NCBI GenBank assembly: GCA_963824345.1
Contig: CAWGOZ010000008.1
Span: forward strand, 1 to 64,000
Origin: Palsa-89 sp963824345
GTDB lineage: Bacteria > Acidobacteriota > Terriglobia > Bryobacterales > Bryobacteraceae
DNA: 64,000 nt
Direction: 5' to 3'
Of this stretch, positions 17,859 through 25,797 are shown piece by piece; the stretch's first letter is position 1; every line of letters begins with the position of its first letter. The notes beneath the pieces were generated by a model, which was given only the letters and a program-made list of their open reading frames with translations, did no database searches and was not told the origin of the DNA. Both the position numbers and the translations under genes were made by a program.

Positions 17859-19145
17859 TTAGCGGAAGCTTTGTGACTCGGCTTGGAGGCGGTCGGCGCC
17901 CACATAGGGGCGAAGGACCTCGGGGACAACTACGCTGCCGTCAGCCTGTTGGTAGTTTTCAACGATCGCCACCCAGGTGCGGCCCACGGCCAGTCCGCTG
18001 CCATTCAAGGTGTGGACGTAGTCGGCCTTGCCTTGGCCCGATTTCGCGCGGATGGAGGCGCGGCGGGCCTGATAGGCTTCGAAATTCGAGCAGGAAGAGA
18101 TCTCTTTAAAGCCGTTCTGGCCGGGAAGCCAGACCTCCAGATCGTAAGTTTTGGCGGAGGCAGCGCCCATGTCGCCAGTGGATAGGGCCACGGTTCGGAA
18201 CGGCAGGCCCAAGCGCTTCAAGATGTCTTCGGCGTCGGCGGTCAGTTTCTCGTGTTCTTCCCAGCTTTGATCGGGCCGGGTGAATTTCACCAGCTCGACT
18301 TTTTGGAACTGGTGCTGGCGGATAATGCCCCGAACGTCTCTTCCATAGGACCCGGCTTCGCTGCGAAAACAGGGCGTGTACGCGCACAGCGAGATGGGAA
18401 GATCCTGAGCGTTGAGCGTCTCGTCTCGAAACAGATTCGTGACAGGAACTTCGGCGGTGGGCGCGAGCCAGAAATCGGTGTTCTCGATTTTGAACAGATC
18501 TTCCCTGAACTTGGGAAGCTGGCCGGTGCCGAACAAGCTGGCGGAATTGATCAGGAACGGCGGGAGCACTTCGGTATAGCCGTGTTCGCGGGTGTGAACA
18601 TCCAGCATGAAGTTGATGAGGGCGCGCTCCAGGCGAGCGCCGATGCCCCAGTAGACGGCGAAGCGAGCGCCGGTGATTTTCGTGGCGCGCTCCAGGTCCA
18701 GGATCTTCAGGTCCGCGCCAAGATCCCAATGGGCTTTGGGCTGGAAATCGAATTGACGAGGCTGGCCCCAGCGGCGGATTTCGAGGTTGTCCTTTTCACT
18801 GGAGCCTATGGGAACGGACTCCTGGGGAATGTTCGGAACGCCGGCGATTAATTCGCGGAACGTTTCGTCCGCGGATTTGGCTTTTTCATCCAGGACGGCG
18901 ATGCGGTCGCCGATGGCACGGGTTTCCTGCTGTAGTTGGGTGGCGTCCTGGCCCGCCTTACGGAGTTTTGCGATCTCCGCGCTTTTTGCGTTGCGCTCCG
19001 CTTTGAGCTGTTCGGCTTCGGTGAGGGCGGAGCGGCGCTCGGAGTCCAAGGTACGGAACTGGATCACGTCGAGCTGATATCCACGCGTAGCCAGGCGCTG
19101 GGCGATCGAGTCCAGATTGGCTCGGAAGAAAGCGAGGTCATGCAT
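17859..19145 (-). CDS. serS: seryl-tRNA synthetase
   Basis: Class II aminoacyl-tRNA synthetase that charges tRNA-Ser. The N-terminal 110 residues form the long antiparallel coiled-coil arm that contacts the tRNA-Ser variable arm. Motif 1 lies near GARLERALINFMLDVHT, motif 2 in CFRSEAGSYGRDVRGIIRQHQF and motif 3 near LNGSGLAVGRTWVAIVENYQ. The length of 428 residues is normal. A tRNA-Ser gene lies in the same window at 59.8 kb. The gltA gene lies upstream in the same direction with only 62 bp between, so the two may be cotranscribed. Confidence 0.97.
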   Translation of the reverse strand: MHDLAFFRANLDSIAQRLATRGYQLDVIQFRTLDSERRSALTEAEQLKAERNAKSAEIAKLRKAGQDATQLQQETRAIGDRIAVLDEKAKSADETFRELIAGVPNIPQESVPIGSSEKDNLEIRRWGQPRQFDFQPKAHWDLGADLKILDLERATKITGARFAVYWGIGARLERALINFMLDVHTREHGYTEVLPPFLINSASLFGTGQLPKFREDLFKIENTDFWLAPTAEVPVTNLFRDETLNAQDLPISLCAYTPCFRSEAGSYGRDVRGIIRQHQFQKVELVKFTRPDQSWEEHEKLTADAEDILKRLGLPFRTVALSTGDMGAASAKTYDLEVWLPGQNGFKEISSCSNFEAYQARRASIRAKSGQGKADYVHTLNGSGLAVGRTWVAIVENYQQADGSVVVPEVLRPYVGADRLQAESQSFR

Positions 19146-19164
19146 GTTGCACCCGCTTCCTCAC

Positions 19165-19209
19165 GGTCGCGGCTCGGTTGGTCGCGGCTCGGTTGGTCGC
19201 GGCTCGGTT
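19165..19209. repeat. three perfect tandem copies of a 15-bp unit between gltA and serS
   Basis: GGTCGCGGCTCGGTT occurs three times head to tail at 19165-19179, 19180-19194 and 19195-19209. The last copy runs into the gltA stop codon (19208-19210). It fills most of the 62-bp gap to serS. It is a short VNTR, likely variable between strains. Confidence 0.95.
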
Positions 19210-20329
19210 AGCGTTCGCTGATTGGGATCCACTTCTCTCCGACTGGCTTACCCGTGTAATCCGCCCGCGGCCGGATCAAGCGGTTGTTGCGGTACTGTTC
19301 CAGCACGTGCGCGGTCCAACCCGACATGCGGCTGACGGCGAAGATGGGGGTAAACAGGTCGATTGGAATCCCGAGCGAATAGTAGGTGGACGCGGAGTAG
19401 AAATCCACGTTGGCGTTGAGTTTCTTTTGTTCCTTAATGGTCTCTTCGATTTTCTTGGATGTGAGATACAGATCCAGATGACCGGTGCGGCGCCCTAATT
19501 CCTCCGATAACGCACGCAGGTGCGTAGCGCGCGGGTCCTCGGTGTGATAAACGCGATGGCCGAAGCCGGGGATCTTCTTCTTATTGGCCAGCATGTTCCG
19601 AACGTGTTCCAGAGCGGTACGCTCGTCGCCGGCGTCGAGCAACATGCGGATCACTTCTTCGTTGGCGCCGCCGTGCAGCGGACCCTTCAAGGCGCCGATA
19701 CCGGCGGTGACCGCGGAGTGAATATCGGATAAGGTAGCCGCCACCACGCGCGCCGCGAAAGTGGACGCATTCAATTCGTGATCGGCGTGCAGAGTGAGCG
19801 CGATGTCGAACACGTGCTCCATGACATCGTCCGGCTTTTTGCCGCTGAGGGTATAGAGGAAATTGGCCGCGAGTCCGAGCTTCGGATCGCCCTCGACAAC
19901 GGGTTTGCCGTTGCGCAGACGGTCGAAGGTGGTAACGATGGTCGCGGTCTGCGCCATCAGGTGCGCAGCCTTCTCCACGCTCGCTTCAATGGAGTTGTCG
20001 CGGGCCTTGGGATCATAGAGTCCCAGCATGGACACGGCGGTGCGCAGCACATCCATCGGCGCGCCCTTGGGGACCTGGCCTAGAAACTGGGCCACCTCTT
20101 TAGGAATGGGCCGGTTGAGCACCAATTCGGCCTTCAGCGCGTCCAACTCAGATTGCTTTGGGAGGCGCCCGTGCCAGAGGAGATAAATCACTTCTTCAAA
20201 GGTCGCGTGGTCGGCCAGGGTATGAATGTTAAAGCCCTGGTAGCTTAGGATTCCACGATCCCCGTCAATGAAACAGATATTGGACTCGGCGGCGATAATT
20301 CCTTCGAGCCCCGCTTGTGTGACTGCCAT
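19208..20329 (-). CDS. gltA: citrate synthase (short type, possibly 2-methylcitrate synthase)
   Basis: Condenses oxaloacetate and acetyl-CoA at the entry of the citric acid cycle. Conserved blocks include the N-terminal SNICFIDGDRGILSYQG segment, the histidine-bearing PLHGGANEEVI, GFGHRVYHTEDPRA and the catalytic aspartate region VDFYSASTYYSLGIP. At 373 residues it belongs to the short, archaeal/Bacillus-like group, where citrate and 2-methylcitrate synthases are hard to separate by sequence. No prp genes are nearby, so citrate synthase is the default. GAGGAG precedes the ATG at normal spacing. Confidence 0.9.
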   Translation of the reverse strand: MAVTQAGLEGIIAAESNICFIDGDRGILSYQGFNIHTLADHATFEEVIYLLWHGRLPKQSELDALKAELVLNRPIPKEVAQFLGQVPKGAPMDVLRTAVSMLGLYDPKARDNSIEASVEKAAHLMAQTATIVTTFDRLRNGKPVVEGDPKLGLAANFLYTLSGKKPDDVMEHVFDIALTLHADHELNASTFAARVVAATLSDIHSAVTAGIGALKGPLHGGANEEVIRMLLDAGDERTALEHVRNMLANKKKIPGFGHRVYHTEDPRATHLRALSEELGRRTGHLDLYLTSKKIEETIKEQKKLNANVDFYSASTYYSLGIPIDLFTPIFAVSRMSGWTAHVLEQYRNNRLIRPRADYTGKPVGEKWIPISER

Positions 20330-20481
20330 TTAACTCCTCTATAGAATGCGACGCTTTCATCGGCGGGCGAGGAATTGCGTTCGCAGCGTGAACCTTCATT
20401 TTACAGAATTCGTGGAGGCCATGGCAGGCCGCAGTTAGACACCCAAACGCCGCGCCGGAGGCTGGTCTTCGCGGTAGGAGC

Positions 20482-20487
20482 TAAAAT
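20482..20487 (+). promoter_or_regulatory. -10 box placed for a leaderless aminotransferase mRNA
   Basis: TAAAAT matches TATAAT at five of six positions and ends exactly 7 nt before the ATG at 20495, which puts the predicted transcription start on the start codon. There is no well-spaced Shine-Dalgarno sequence (TAGGAG at 20475 is about 14 nt away). Confidence 0.45.
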
Positions 20488-20494
20488 TAGGCAT

Positions 20495-21364
20495 ATGCAT
20501 CGCTTCCTGCTGCACAATGGGAAACTTTTGGACGCTCACGAAAAGAGCTTGAGCGCCGGTCAAGTGGGCCTGCTGAACGGGTGGGGCGTGTTCAGCACCT
20601 TACGAGTGGCCGAAGGGGTGATTTTCGCGTATGAGCGCCATTGGGATCGCATGCGACGCGATGCGGCCAAGGTACACGTTCCCTTCCCTGGGGATGCGGC
20701 GCAACTAAGATCCGAATTGCTGCGCCTGATCGAAGCGAATTCCGCCTGGAACGCGACTTTGCGCGTGGTGGTGGTCCGCAATCGCGGCGGGATGTTCGAA
20801 GGGCCCGATCAGGAGCGCGATTTCGACGTGGTGGCTTTCACCAAGGACTTGAACCCCTGGGGATCGAGCGTGCGGCTGGCCATGAAACCACACGCCCGCC
20901 ACGCGCAGAACGAATTTTCCGGCTGCAAGATCCTGTCCTGGTCGGACAATCTCACGTGGTACGAGCAAGCACAGCAGCGCGGTTTCGATGAAGTGGTCTT
21001 ATTAAATGAGCGGGGAGAGGTTTGTGAATGCACCTCCGCCAACATCTTCGCGGCGACGGAAGGCGAAGTATGGACGCCGCCGCTCGATTCGGGCTGCCTG
21101 CCGGGCGTCACGCGCGAATTACTTTTGGACGTGGTGCGCGTTCCGAAAATCCGGGTAGTGGAGCGAACGCTGACGCCGGCCGACCTGGAGCGCGCCGATC
21201 AGGTTTTCATCACCTCCACCACGCGGGACTTGCTGCCGGTGGTTTCCGTTGAAGGTCTCAAAATCCAGAATCGCGGATCGGTGGTGGACCATCTGGTGAA
21301 AGCGCTGGAAGAATTCCGGTACGCTTACGTCAAACAAAACGCCGCGCCGGTGTTGGGTGCTTGA
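20495..21364 (+). CDS. class IV aminotransferase (branched-chain aminotransferase / aminodeoxychorismate lyase type)
   Basis: PLP-dependent fold type IV enzyme. The Schiff-base lysine lies in SGCKILSWSDNLTWYEQAQ, and the cofactor phosphate region includes ECTSANIFAA and GCLPGVTRELLL. The N-terminal NGKLLDAHEKSLSAGQVGLLNGWGVFSTLRV block is typical. Family members include IlvE, PabC (4-amino-4-deoxychorismate lyase) and D-amino acid transaminase; about 290 residues and the short active-site loops do not decide between them. Start ATG at 20495 is chosen because the longer frame from 20375 lacks homology in its first 40 residues. Its 3' end abuts the U-tract of the candidate RNA gene on the other strand. 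Confidence 0.8.
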   Translation: MHRFLLHNGKLLDAHEKSLSAGQVGLLNGWGVFSTLRVAEGVIFAYERHWDRMRRDAAKVHVPFPGDAAQLRSELLRLIEANSAWNATLRVVVVRNRGGMFEGPDQERDFDVVAFTKDLNPWGSSVRLAMKPHARHAQNEFSGCKILSWSDNLTWYEQAQQRGFDEVVLLNERGEVCECTSANIFAATEGEVWTPPLDSGCLPGVTRELLLDVVRVPKIRVVERTLTPADLERADQVFITSTTRDLLPVVSVEGLKIQNRGSVVDHLVKALEEFRYAYVKQNAAPVLGA

Positions 21365-21365
21365 A

Positions 21366-21979
21366 ATAAAAAAGGTTCCAAGTGACCCAGGCGGCAATCC
21401 GCTCCCCGACCGGCATGCACGGTCAGAGCTTGGCATACAGCGTAGTGGAAGCCGTATTCTTTCGCTCCCCGCAACGGTCTTTCTTTGCCCCGCTACGGTT
21501 CAACGCTCCAGAATTCGCTCGCCTTGCTACCTGCTAGAGACCTACGCCTCGAAACGGCCTTTTGCTCGCCCGCAGCGATTGTTCCCTTTCGAGAAGCCCC
21601 CGCGGCGAGGTTAACGCTCCTGGCCTATTTCTTCGGCGAAATCCTGAACTATTCTTCCAGCCCGTTCGGCTTTTCACTCCCACCCTCGGATGTGTTTGCC
21701 ACGTCCCCGGGGATGTTCGACGCTCAAAGCCCGTTGCCGTTTTGCAAGCTCAGAACTCTCGAATGTCCACCAACTTTCGCTCCCCTCCGGGATTTGCATC
21801 CCTCGGGATCGTAGCGCTCGGCTGGCGGCTCAATCCGAGAAGCCTACCTTAGTGCCCGGCCCGATCACCCTTCGCTCCCCGAAAGCGTTAATTAGTCTTA
21901 TTAACTAGCCGCTCTCGGATCGATGTTCCAGATTCGCTACCGTTCACCAGGCTTACTGCTCTCTAAACCTCTTGGAACC
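21366..21979 (-). ncRNA. candidate large structured noncoding RNA, about 610 nt
   Basis: No protein gene fits this stretch between convergent genes. On the minus strand the predicted 5' end GGUUCCAAG (21979-21971) is perfectly complementary to CUUGGAACC (21382-21374), which is followed at once by six U (21373-21368). Internal hairpins carry GNRA loops on this strand only: GGGAU-GCAA-AUCCC near 21801-21788, and UUCUC-GAAA-GGGAA near 21595-21582. An 8-bp long-range helix AUCCGAGA/UCUCGGAU links about 21919 to 21840. The element GGGGAGCG recurs at 21400, 21463, 21778 and 21873, with divergent copies near 21563 and 21675, at spacings of 63-112 nt that are not multiples of three. A sigma-70 promoter is placed exactly upstream. 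It does not show the conserved sequences of RNase P RNA, tmRNA, 6S or SRP RNA. Identity unknown. Confidence 0.6.
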
Positions 21980-21985
21980 ACGTCC

Positions 21986-22014
21986 ATGATTGCTTGAAAC
22001 CCATGCGGAGTCAA
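21986..22014 (-). promoter_or_regulatory. promoter of the candidate structured RNA
   Basis: On the minus strand TTGACT (22014-22009; five of six matches to TTGACA) is separated by 17 nt from AATCAT (21991-21986; four of six matches to TATAAT, keeping the key A2 and T6). The seventh base after the -10 is G at 21979, the first base of the closing helix. The agreement between promoter, helix and terminator is the main reason to believe in the RNA gene. Confidence 0.5.
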
Positions 22015-22090
22015 CTGTTAAATGCCGATGACAGACCCTTTTTCCAAAACTTTTATCACGCTTGGAATCAGACGTTTACGCGATTTTCAC

Positions 22091-22110
22091 TGTGGACAAA
22101 ATGTGGATAA
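22091..22110 (-). promoter_or_regulatory. pair of DnaA-box-like sequences
   Basis: On the minus strand TTATCCACA (22110-22102) matches the DnaA box consensus exactly, and TTGTCCACA (22099-22091) differs at one base. They lie one helical turn apart (11 bp) in the A/T-richer gap between the BNR-protein gene and the candidate RNA. No larger box cluster or AT-rich unwinding element was found, so an origin is not claimed. Confidence 0.35.
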
Positions 22111-22134
22111 AACAAGGTGACTGCGGTTTGTTTT

Positions 22135-23256
22135 TCACTGGCTTTCCACCAACCCCAGAATTGCGCCTGTGTCGGTGGCAACCCAAATGTGCCGGTTGTC
22201 CGCGACGGACACCACCGCCGCCTGAGCCAGCGCGCGATAGTCGACGTCCATCTCCTGCCACAGCGTGAGATTGGGGCTTTCGAGGATCTTGAGTTTTCCG
22301 GGAATTGGAACCCGCGGCCCCTTGCCGGGCGGTTCCACAGCCACGATCACTGCTCCATCGCTGACCGATCCCGCGCCCGCGAGCAGCGCGACATCAGTTA
22401 CGGCGCGATTGGGCTGGCCGAAGATCATGCGGGAATGCGGATCTCCCAAAGCCATTTGAAATACCGCGGAAGCCAACGTGGGGTGCGCTTGCGTATATAC
22501 AAGCAGCGCCAGCACAGAACCCTGCTTGGACAGCCTCAACCGCCCGAGGCCGGCATCGAGGGAAACGGAGCTGGTGGTCCACTTGCCGCCGCCGTCCAAA
22601 GTTTCCAGTACCGTCATCTGACGACCCTGGCGCTCGGCGCTGGCGGACCCTTTCGCGGATTTCGGCGCGGGGGCGGAGGGATCGACCTCGCCGATGACGA
22701 TTCCATGCGGCCCCTGAAACGTGATGGAGTCGAAGCTCAGCGCGCGGGCGTTGCCGGAAGCACTGGCGGCCTCCGGCACTTTGGTCCAGGTTCTGCCCCC
22801 GTCGCGAGTTTCATCCAGCAAGCTGGATGTTCCGGCGATGTAGCCGTGATTGCGGTCCAGGAAGCACGCCTGCAGGATTCCTTTGCGAGTTTCCACTTTG
22901 TTCCAGCCGCGCCCGCCCTCTCCCGTCGACCACAGCCCGCGATCGGTGACCATCCAGCCGCTTGTCTGGTCCAGGAAAAACAGCGAGAGCGGCTGCTCCT
23001 TCACTTCGATTTGGGACCAATGCTGGCCGCCGTCATCGGTAATAACCACGGACCCGCGCTGGCGATCGTTGTTGTCGGTAATGACGCCCGCGGCCACGCA
23101 ATGCCGGGCGCTGGGACACGCCAAGTCGCGAATATCGAAGTTGGAACCGGGCTGGTCATAAAGGTATTGAATTTTCCAGCGGTCGGCGGCGCGGAGCGAA
23201 GCCATCGAACCAAGCAGGCCGAGAGCGAGAACGAACGCTCTAACTCCCGCTCGCAC
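22135..23256 (-). CDS. secreted Ycf48/BNR-like beta-propeller protein
   Basis: An exported protein (signal peptide about residues 1-24, ending LRAAD) with repeated Asp-box-like motifs such as TDDGGQHWS, GEGGRGWNKV, TRDGGRTWTKV and LDGGGKWTTSS spaced along the chain. This is the pattern of BNR/Asp-box and Ycf48-like seven-bladed propellers. In cyanobacteria Ycf48 helps photosystem II assembly; in heterotrophs the role is unknown, with sugar or protein binding likely. The start (GTG at 23256) lies inside the last codons of the GAF gene (17-bp overlap), so the two form an operon. Confidence 0.7.
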   Translation of the reverse strand: MRAGVRAFVLALGLLGSMASLRAADRWKIQYLYDQPGSNFDIRDLACPSARHCVAAGVITDNNDRQRGSVVITDDGGQHWSQIEVKEQPLSLFFLDQTSGWMVTDRGLWSTGEGGRGWNKVETRKGILQACFLDRNHGYIAGTSSLLDETRDGGRTWTKVPEAASASGNARALSFDSITFQGPHGIVIGEVDPSAPAPKSAKGSASAERQGRQMTVLETLDGGGKWTTSSVSLDAGLGRLRLSKQGSVLALLVYTQAHPTLASAVFQMALGDPHSRMIFGQPNRAVTDVALLAGAGSVSDGAVIVAVEPPGKGPRVPIPGKLKILESPNLTLWQEMDVDYRALAQAAVVSVADNRHIWVATDTGAILGLVESQ

Positions 23257-23833
23257 GTTGGGGCCCCGAGGAAAAAACCAAGCCGGAATCTCCGCTGGCG
23301 GCCGGCTCGGTTCGCGACAGCATCAACAGACAGCCCAGTTGCTCGCCGACGCTTGCGAGCAGCTCCATTTCAATGCCGGTATGGGCGTGGGGATCGCGAT
23401 GCTGTACGTTGATGACGCCTTCCACGCCGCGGCGCGAAAGCACCGGCGCCGACAAGAACGCTTCGTACGTGTCTTCGGGAAGATCGGTGAAGAATTTGAA
23501 CCGCGAATCCCGAAAGGCCTCGCGCGAGATGGCCAGCAAGCGCTTCTCGCGAGCCACCCAGCCGGTTAAGCCTTCGTTCATGGCCAGCTTCACGTTCCCA
23601 ACCGCCGACGGGCGATTGCTGGCGCGCAATACCAGCTCGCGCTTGTCGAGCAAATACAGCAGGCAGGAATCGCATTCCATGAACTCCACCACCAGCGAAA
23701 CGACATTGTCGAGGGCGTCCTGCAGCTTCATCTCCCGCACCAGAAAGCGGCTGATCTTTTGCAACAGGCGCAATTGTTGCTCGGTGCGAGCCAGGCGCTG
23801 TTCGAGCTCATGTGCTTTGGACACGACCATCAT
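23240..23833 (-). CDS. GAF domain protein
   Basis: A cytoplasmic 197-residue protein. An N-terminal coiled coil (about residues 5-35, HELEQRLARTEQQLRLLQKI) precedes one GAF domain (about 40-180) with the typical core VVEFMECDSCLLYLLD, NEGLTGWVAREKR and VLSRRGVEGVINVQHRDPHA. GAF domains bind small ligands or sense redox state, and this one has no fused kinase or cyclase output. Its 3' end overlaps the propeller-protein gene, so the pair may be expressed together. Confidence 0.8.
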   Translation of the reverse strand: MMVVSKAHELEQRLARTEQQLRLLQKISRFLVREMKLQDALDNVVSLVVEFMECDSCLLYLLDKRELVLRASNRPSAVGNVKLAMNEGLTGWVAREKRLLAISREAFRDSRFKFFTDLPEDTYEAFLSAPVLSRRGVEGVINVQHRDPHAHTGIEMELLASVGEQLGCLLMLSRTEPAASGDSGLVFSSGPQRASGS

Positions 23834-23978
23834 TATCCCACGCGAATTAGCAAGCCGAATGGATCTCGAATCGTACTGGGCCGCGTTGCGTTATGTACTG
23901 TCAGTAATGGAATTTTTGCGAGCGCGGAAAGTGCTCTTTGATGTTGAATATGCCGGGGAAGACTGTTAAGTTTTCCGT

Positions 23979-24632
23979 ATGCTACTTCGACGCCAATTTA
24001 ATTTGAGGAATTCCGCCGCCTGCGTGGCTGTGCTCCTGGCCTGTGCCTGCGCCCCCGCGGCATCCGCCAGCGCCGCGTTCGCGACCTGGACCGCGGCCAG
24101 CGGCAGCACGGCGTCCGGGACTCTGGATGGCGTAAGCTTCACCATTACGGGCTTGGATAACGCCGGCCTTACTACGGCGGATCTAAGCGGCGGCTACTTC
24201 AGCGCCAATCCGGGCAGTTCCAGCCAGCAGGCTCTGACCTATGCCGAGGAATCGAACTATACGGTCACGTTCGCGACACCGATTGCGGTCCTTTATGTTT
24301 ATCAAGACTATTGGCGTCCCGAAGACCTAGCCGACTACGACTTCAGCCAGGCGATAAGCATTGCCTCAGGCGATTCCAACACTACGGTGGTGGGCGGCAC
24401 CGACCTGGATGCGACGAACTACAATAATTTCATCAATGGCGTGGTCGAGCTCACGAACGTAACCAGTTTTACCGTTACCCAGAATTTCAGCGACGTCAGC
24501 TACCAAAATCTGGACTTTGCCGGTACTGCCGGCGTGGCCACGCCTGAGCCGGGCTCCCTTGCGGTGGTGACACTGGGCGTGGCGGCATTGCTCCTCCGGC
24601 GCCGCCTGGCGGGAGATCGCAAGCGGCAGTAA
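23979..24632 (+). CDS. PEP-CTERM exported protein
   Basis: A 217-residue secreted protein. An N-terminal signal (about residues 1-32) precedes a Gly/Ser/Thr/Asn-rich beta-domain, and the C-terminus carries the sorting tag: Pro-Glu-Pro (TPEPGS), a hydrophobic helix (LAVVTLGVAALLL) and a basic tail (RRRLAGDRKRQ). PEP-CTERM proteins are recognised by exosortase EpsH/XrtA and released or anchored in the envelope, often with exopolysaccharide. No exosortase is in the window. The glycosyltransferase gene 84 bp downstream fits an exopolysaccharide context. Confidence 0.85.
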   Translation: MLLRRQFNLRNSAACVAVLLACACAPAASASAAFATWTAASGSTASGTLDGVSFTITGLDNAGLTTADLSGGYFSANPGSSSQQALTYAEESNYTVTFATPIAVLYVYQDYWRPEDLADYDFSQAISIASGDSNTTVVGGTDLDATNYNNFINGVVELTNVTSFTVTQNFSDVSYQNLDFAGTAGVATPEPGSLAVVTLGVAALLLRRRLAGDRKRQ

Positions 24633-24716
24633 CGTAATTCCGGGAACGTGCTAACCTGCGGTTGACTTGACGCCGCATATGGTGCCCGGAGCGGCGGCAG
24701 TCGCTCGCGGCCAGGC

Positions 24717-25796
24717 ATGCGAATTCTGATTGACGCCACTCCGCTGCTGCTGAGGAGCGCGGGCGTCAAGAACTACATCTACTACTGGATTCAGAGCCTG
24801 TGGGAGCAGGCGGCCAACGACCGGATCTCGACGCTTCCGGCGCTGGAGCGCCTGGGGCCGCTGAATCATGAGGGCTCCATCGCCCGATCGGCGCCAACCT
24901 ACCTGCACCTGGGGCGAGTTTTTGCGGCCAATGCTCTGCCCTGGTTGCCGCTGCTGCGATGGACGCTGCCCGCGGCGGATGTGTTCCACGTATCGAACCA
25001 GATCCGGCATCCTCCCCGGCGTTCCAAATTGACGGCCACCATTTATGACATGACGTGCCGCTTGATGCCGGAACTGCACACGGCTGCGAACATTCAGGCG
25101 GACGAGAGCCTGGCGAAGAATGTGCTGGCGCGGGCGGACCGGTTGATCGCAATATCGGAAAATTCCAAACAGGACGCCGCGCGCTTGCTGAGCTTGGACG
25201 CGGAGCGAATCGAAGTGATCTATCCGGGCGTGCCGGAAGTTTATTTTGGCGCGCAGGCGCGGCCCAGCGAAAAGCCGTACGTGTTGTACGTAGGCGCGAT
25301 CGAGCCGCGCAAAAATCTGGACACGTTGCTGGATGCCTGGGAAAGCTTTCGGCTGCGCGGCGATTTCGATTTGGTCGTGGCGGGGGCCAGCGGGTGGGCG
25401 GGCGCGAAGATCCTGGCGCGGTTGGCGGCCAGGCCCGCAGGCGTACGCTATCTCGGGTACGTGCCGGAGGACGAGCTGCCGGGGCTGACGGCGGGCGCGA
25501 GCGCCTTCGTTTATCCATCGTTGTACGAGGGCTTCGGCTTTCCAGTGGCGCAGGCGATGGCGGCGGGAGTGCCGGTGATTACTTCGAACACGTCCTGTCT
25601 GCCGGAGGTGGCGGGCGGAGGCGCTCTGCTGGTGGATCCCCGCAGCGCGGCCGAGATTCAGTGCGCGATGGAGAAATTGCTAGCGTCGCCGGAGCTGGGG
25701 CGCGAGCTGGGAGCGGCCGGCAGGGTGCGGGCGCAAAGAGAATATCGCTGGAAGGTGTGCGGGCGAAAGAGCCTGGAATTTTTTCATCGGGTGTGA
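24717..25796 (+). CDS. glycosyltransferase family 4 (group 1)
   Basis: GT-B fold enzyme that transfers a sugar from a nucleotide-sugar donor, probably in cell-surface polysaccharide synthesis. The C-terminal donor-binding half has YVLYVGAIEPRKNLDTLLDA, LPGLTAGASAFVYPSLYEGF and the E-x7-E region GFGFPVAQAMAAGVPVITS. The N-terminal acceptor half contains DVFHVSNQIRHPPRRSK and the YDMTCRLMPE stretch common in mannosyl or rhamnosyl transferases. At 359 residues the length is normal. It stops 1 bp before the convergent gene at 25798. Confidence 0.88.
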   Translation: MRILIDATPLLLRSAGVKNYIYYWIQSLWEQAANDRISTLPALERLGPLNHEGSIARSAPTYLHLGRVFAANALPWLPLLRWTLPAADVFHVSNQIRHPPRRSKLTATIYDMTCRLMPELHTAANIQADESLAKNVLARADRLIAISENSKQDAARLLSLDAERIEVIYPGVPEVYFGAQARPSEKPYVLYVGAIEPRKNLDTLLDAWESFRLRGDFDLVVAGASGWAGAKILARLAARPAGVRYLGYVPEDELPGLTAGASAFVYPSLYEGFGFPVAQAMAAGVPVITSNTSCLPEVAGGGALLVDPRSAAEIQCAMEKLLASPELGRELGAAGRVRAQREYRWKVCGRKSLEFFHRV

Positions 25797-25797
25797 G

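Noticed and set aside
21357..21908. Short plus-strand open frames of 72-109 codons in 21.36-21.91 kb
   Set aside because: They overlap each other in all frames, have no similarity and lack ribosome binding sites; repeat spacing there is not a multiple of three.
21366..21979. RNase P RNA, tmRNA or group I/II intron
   Set aside because: None of the invariant segments of RNase P RNA or tmRNA were found on either strand, the length of about 610 nt does not fit them, and no intron-encoded protein or domain V-like hairpin was seen.
22040..22134. Replication origin at the DnaA box pair
   Set aside because: Only two boxes, no AT-rich unwinding region of note and no dnaA, dnaN or gidA nearby.
22117..23412. 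Open frame of 431 codons on the plus strand opposite the BNR and GAF genes
   Set aside because: Antisense shadow: Arg/Gly/Ala-rich, no motif, and it crosses the boundary between two genuine minus-strand genes.
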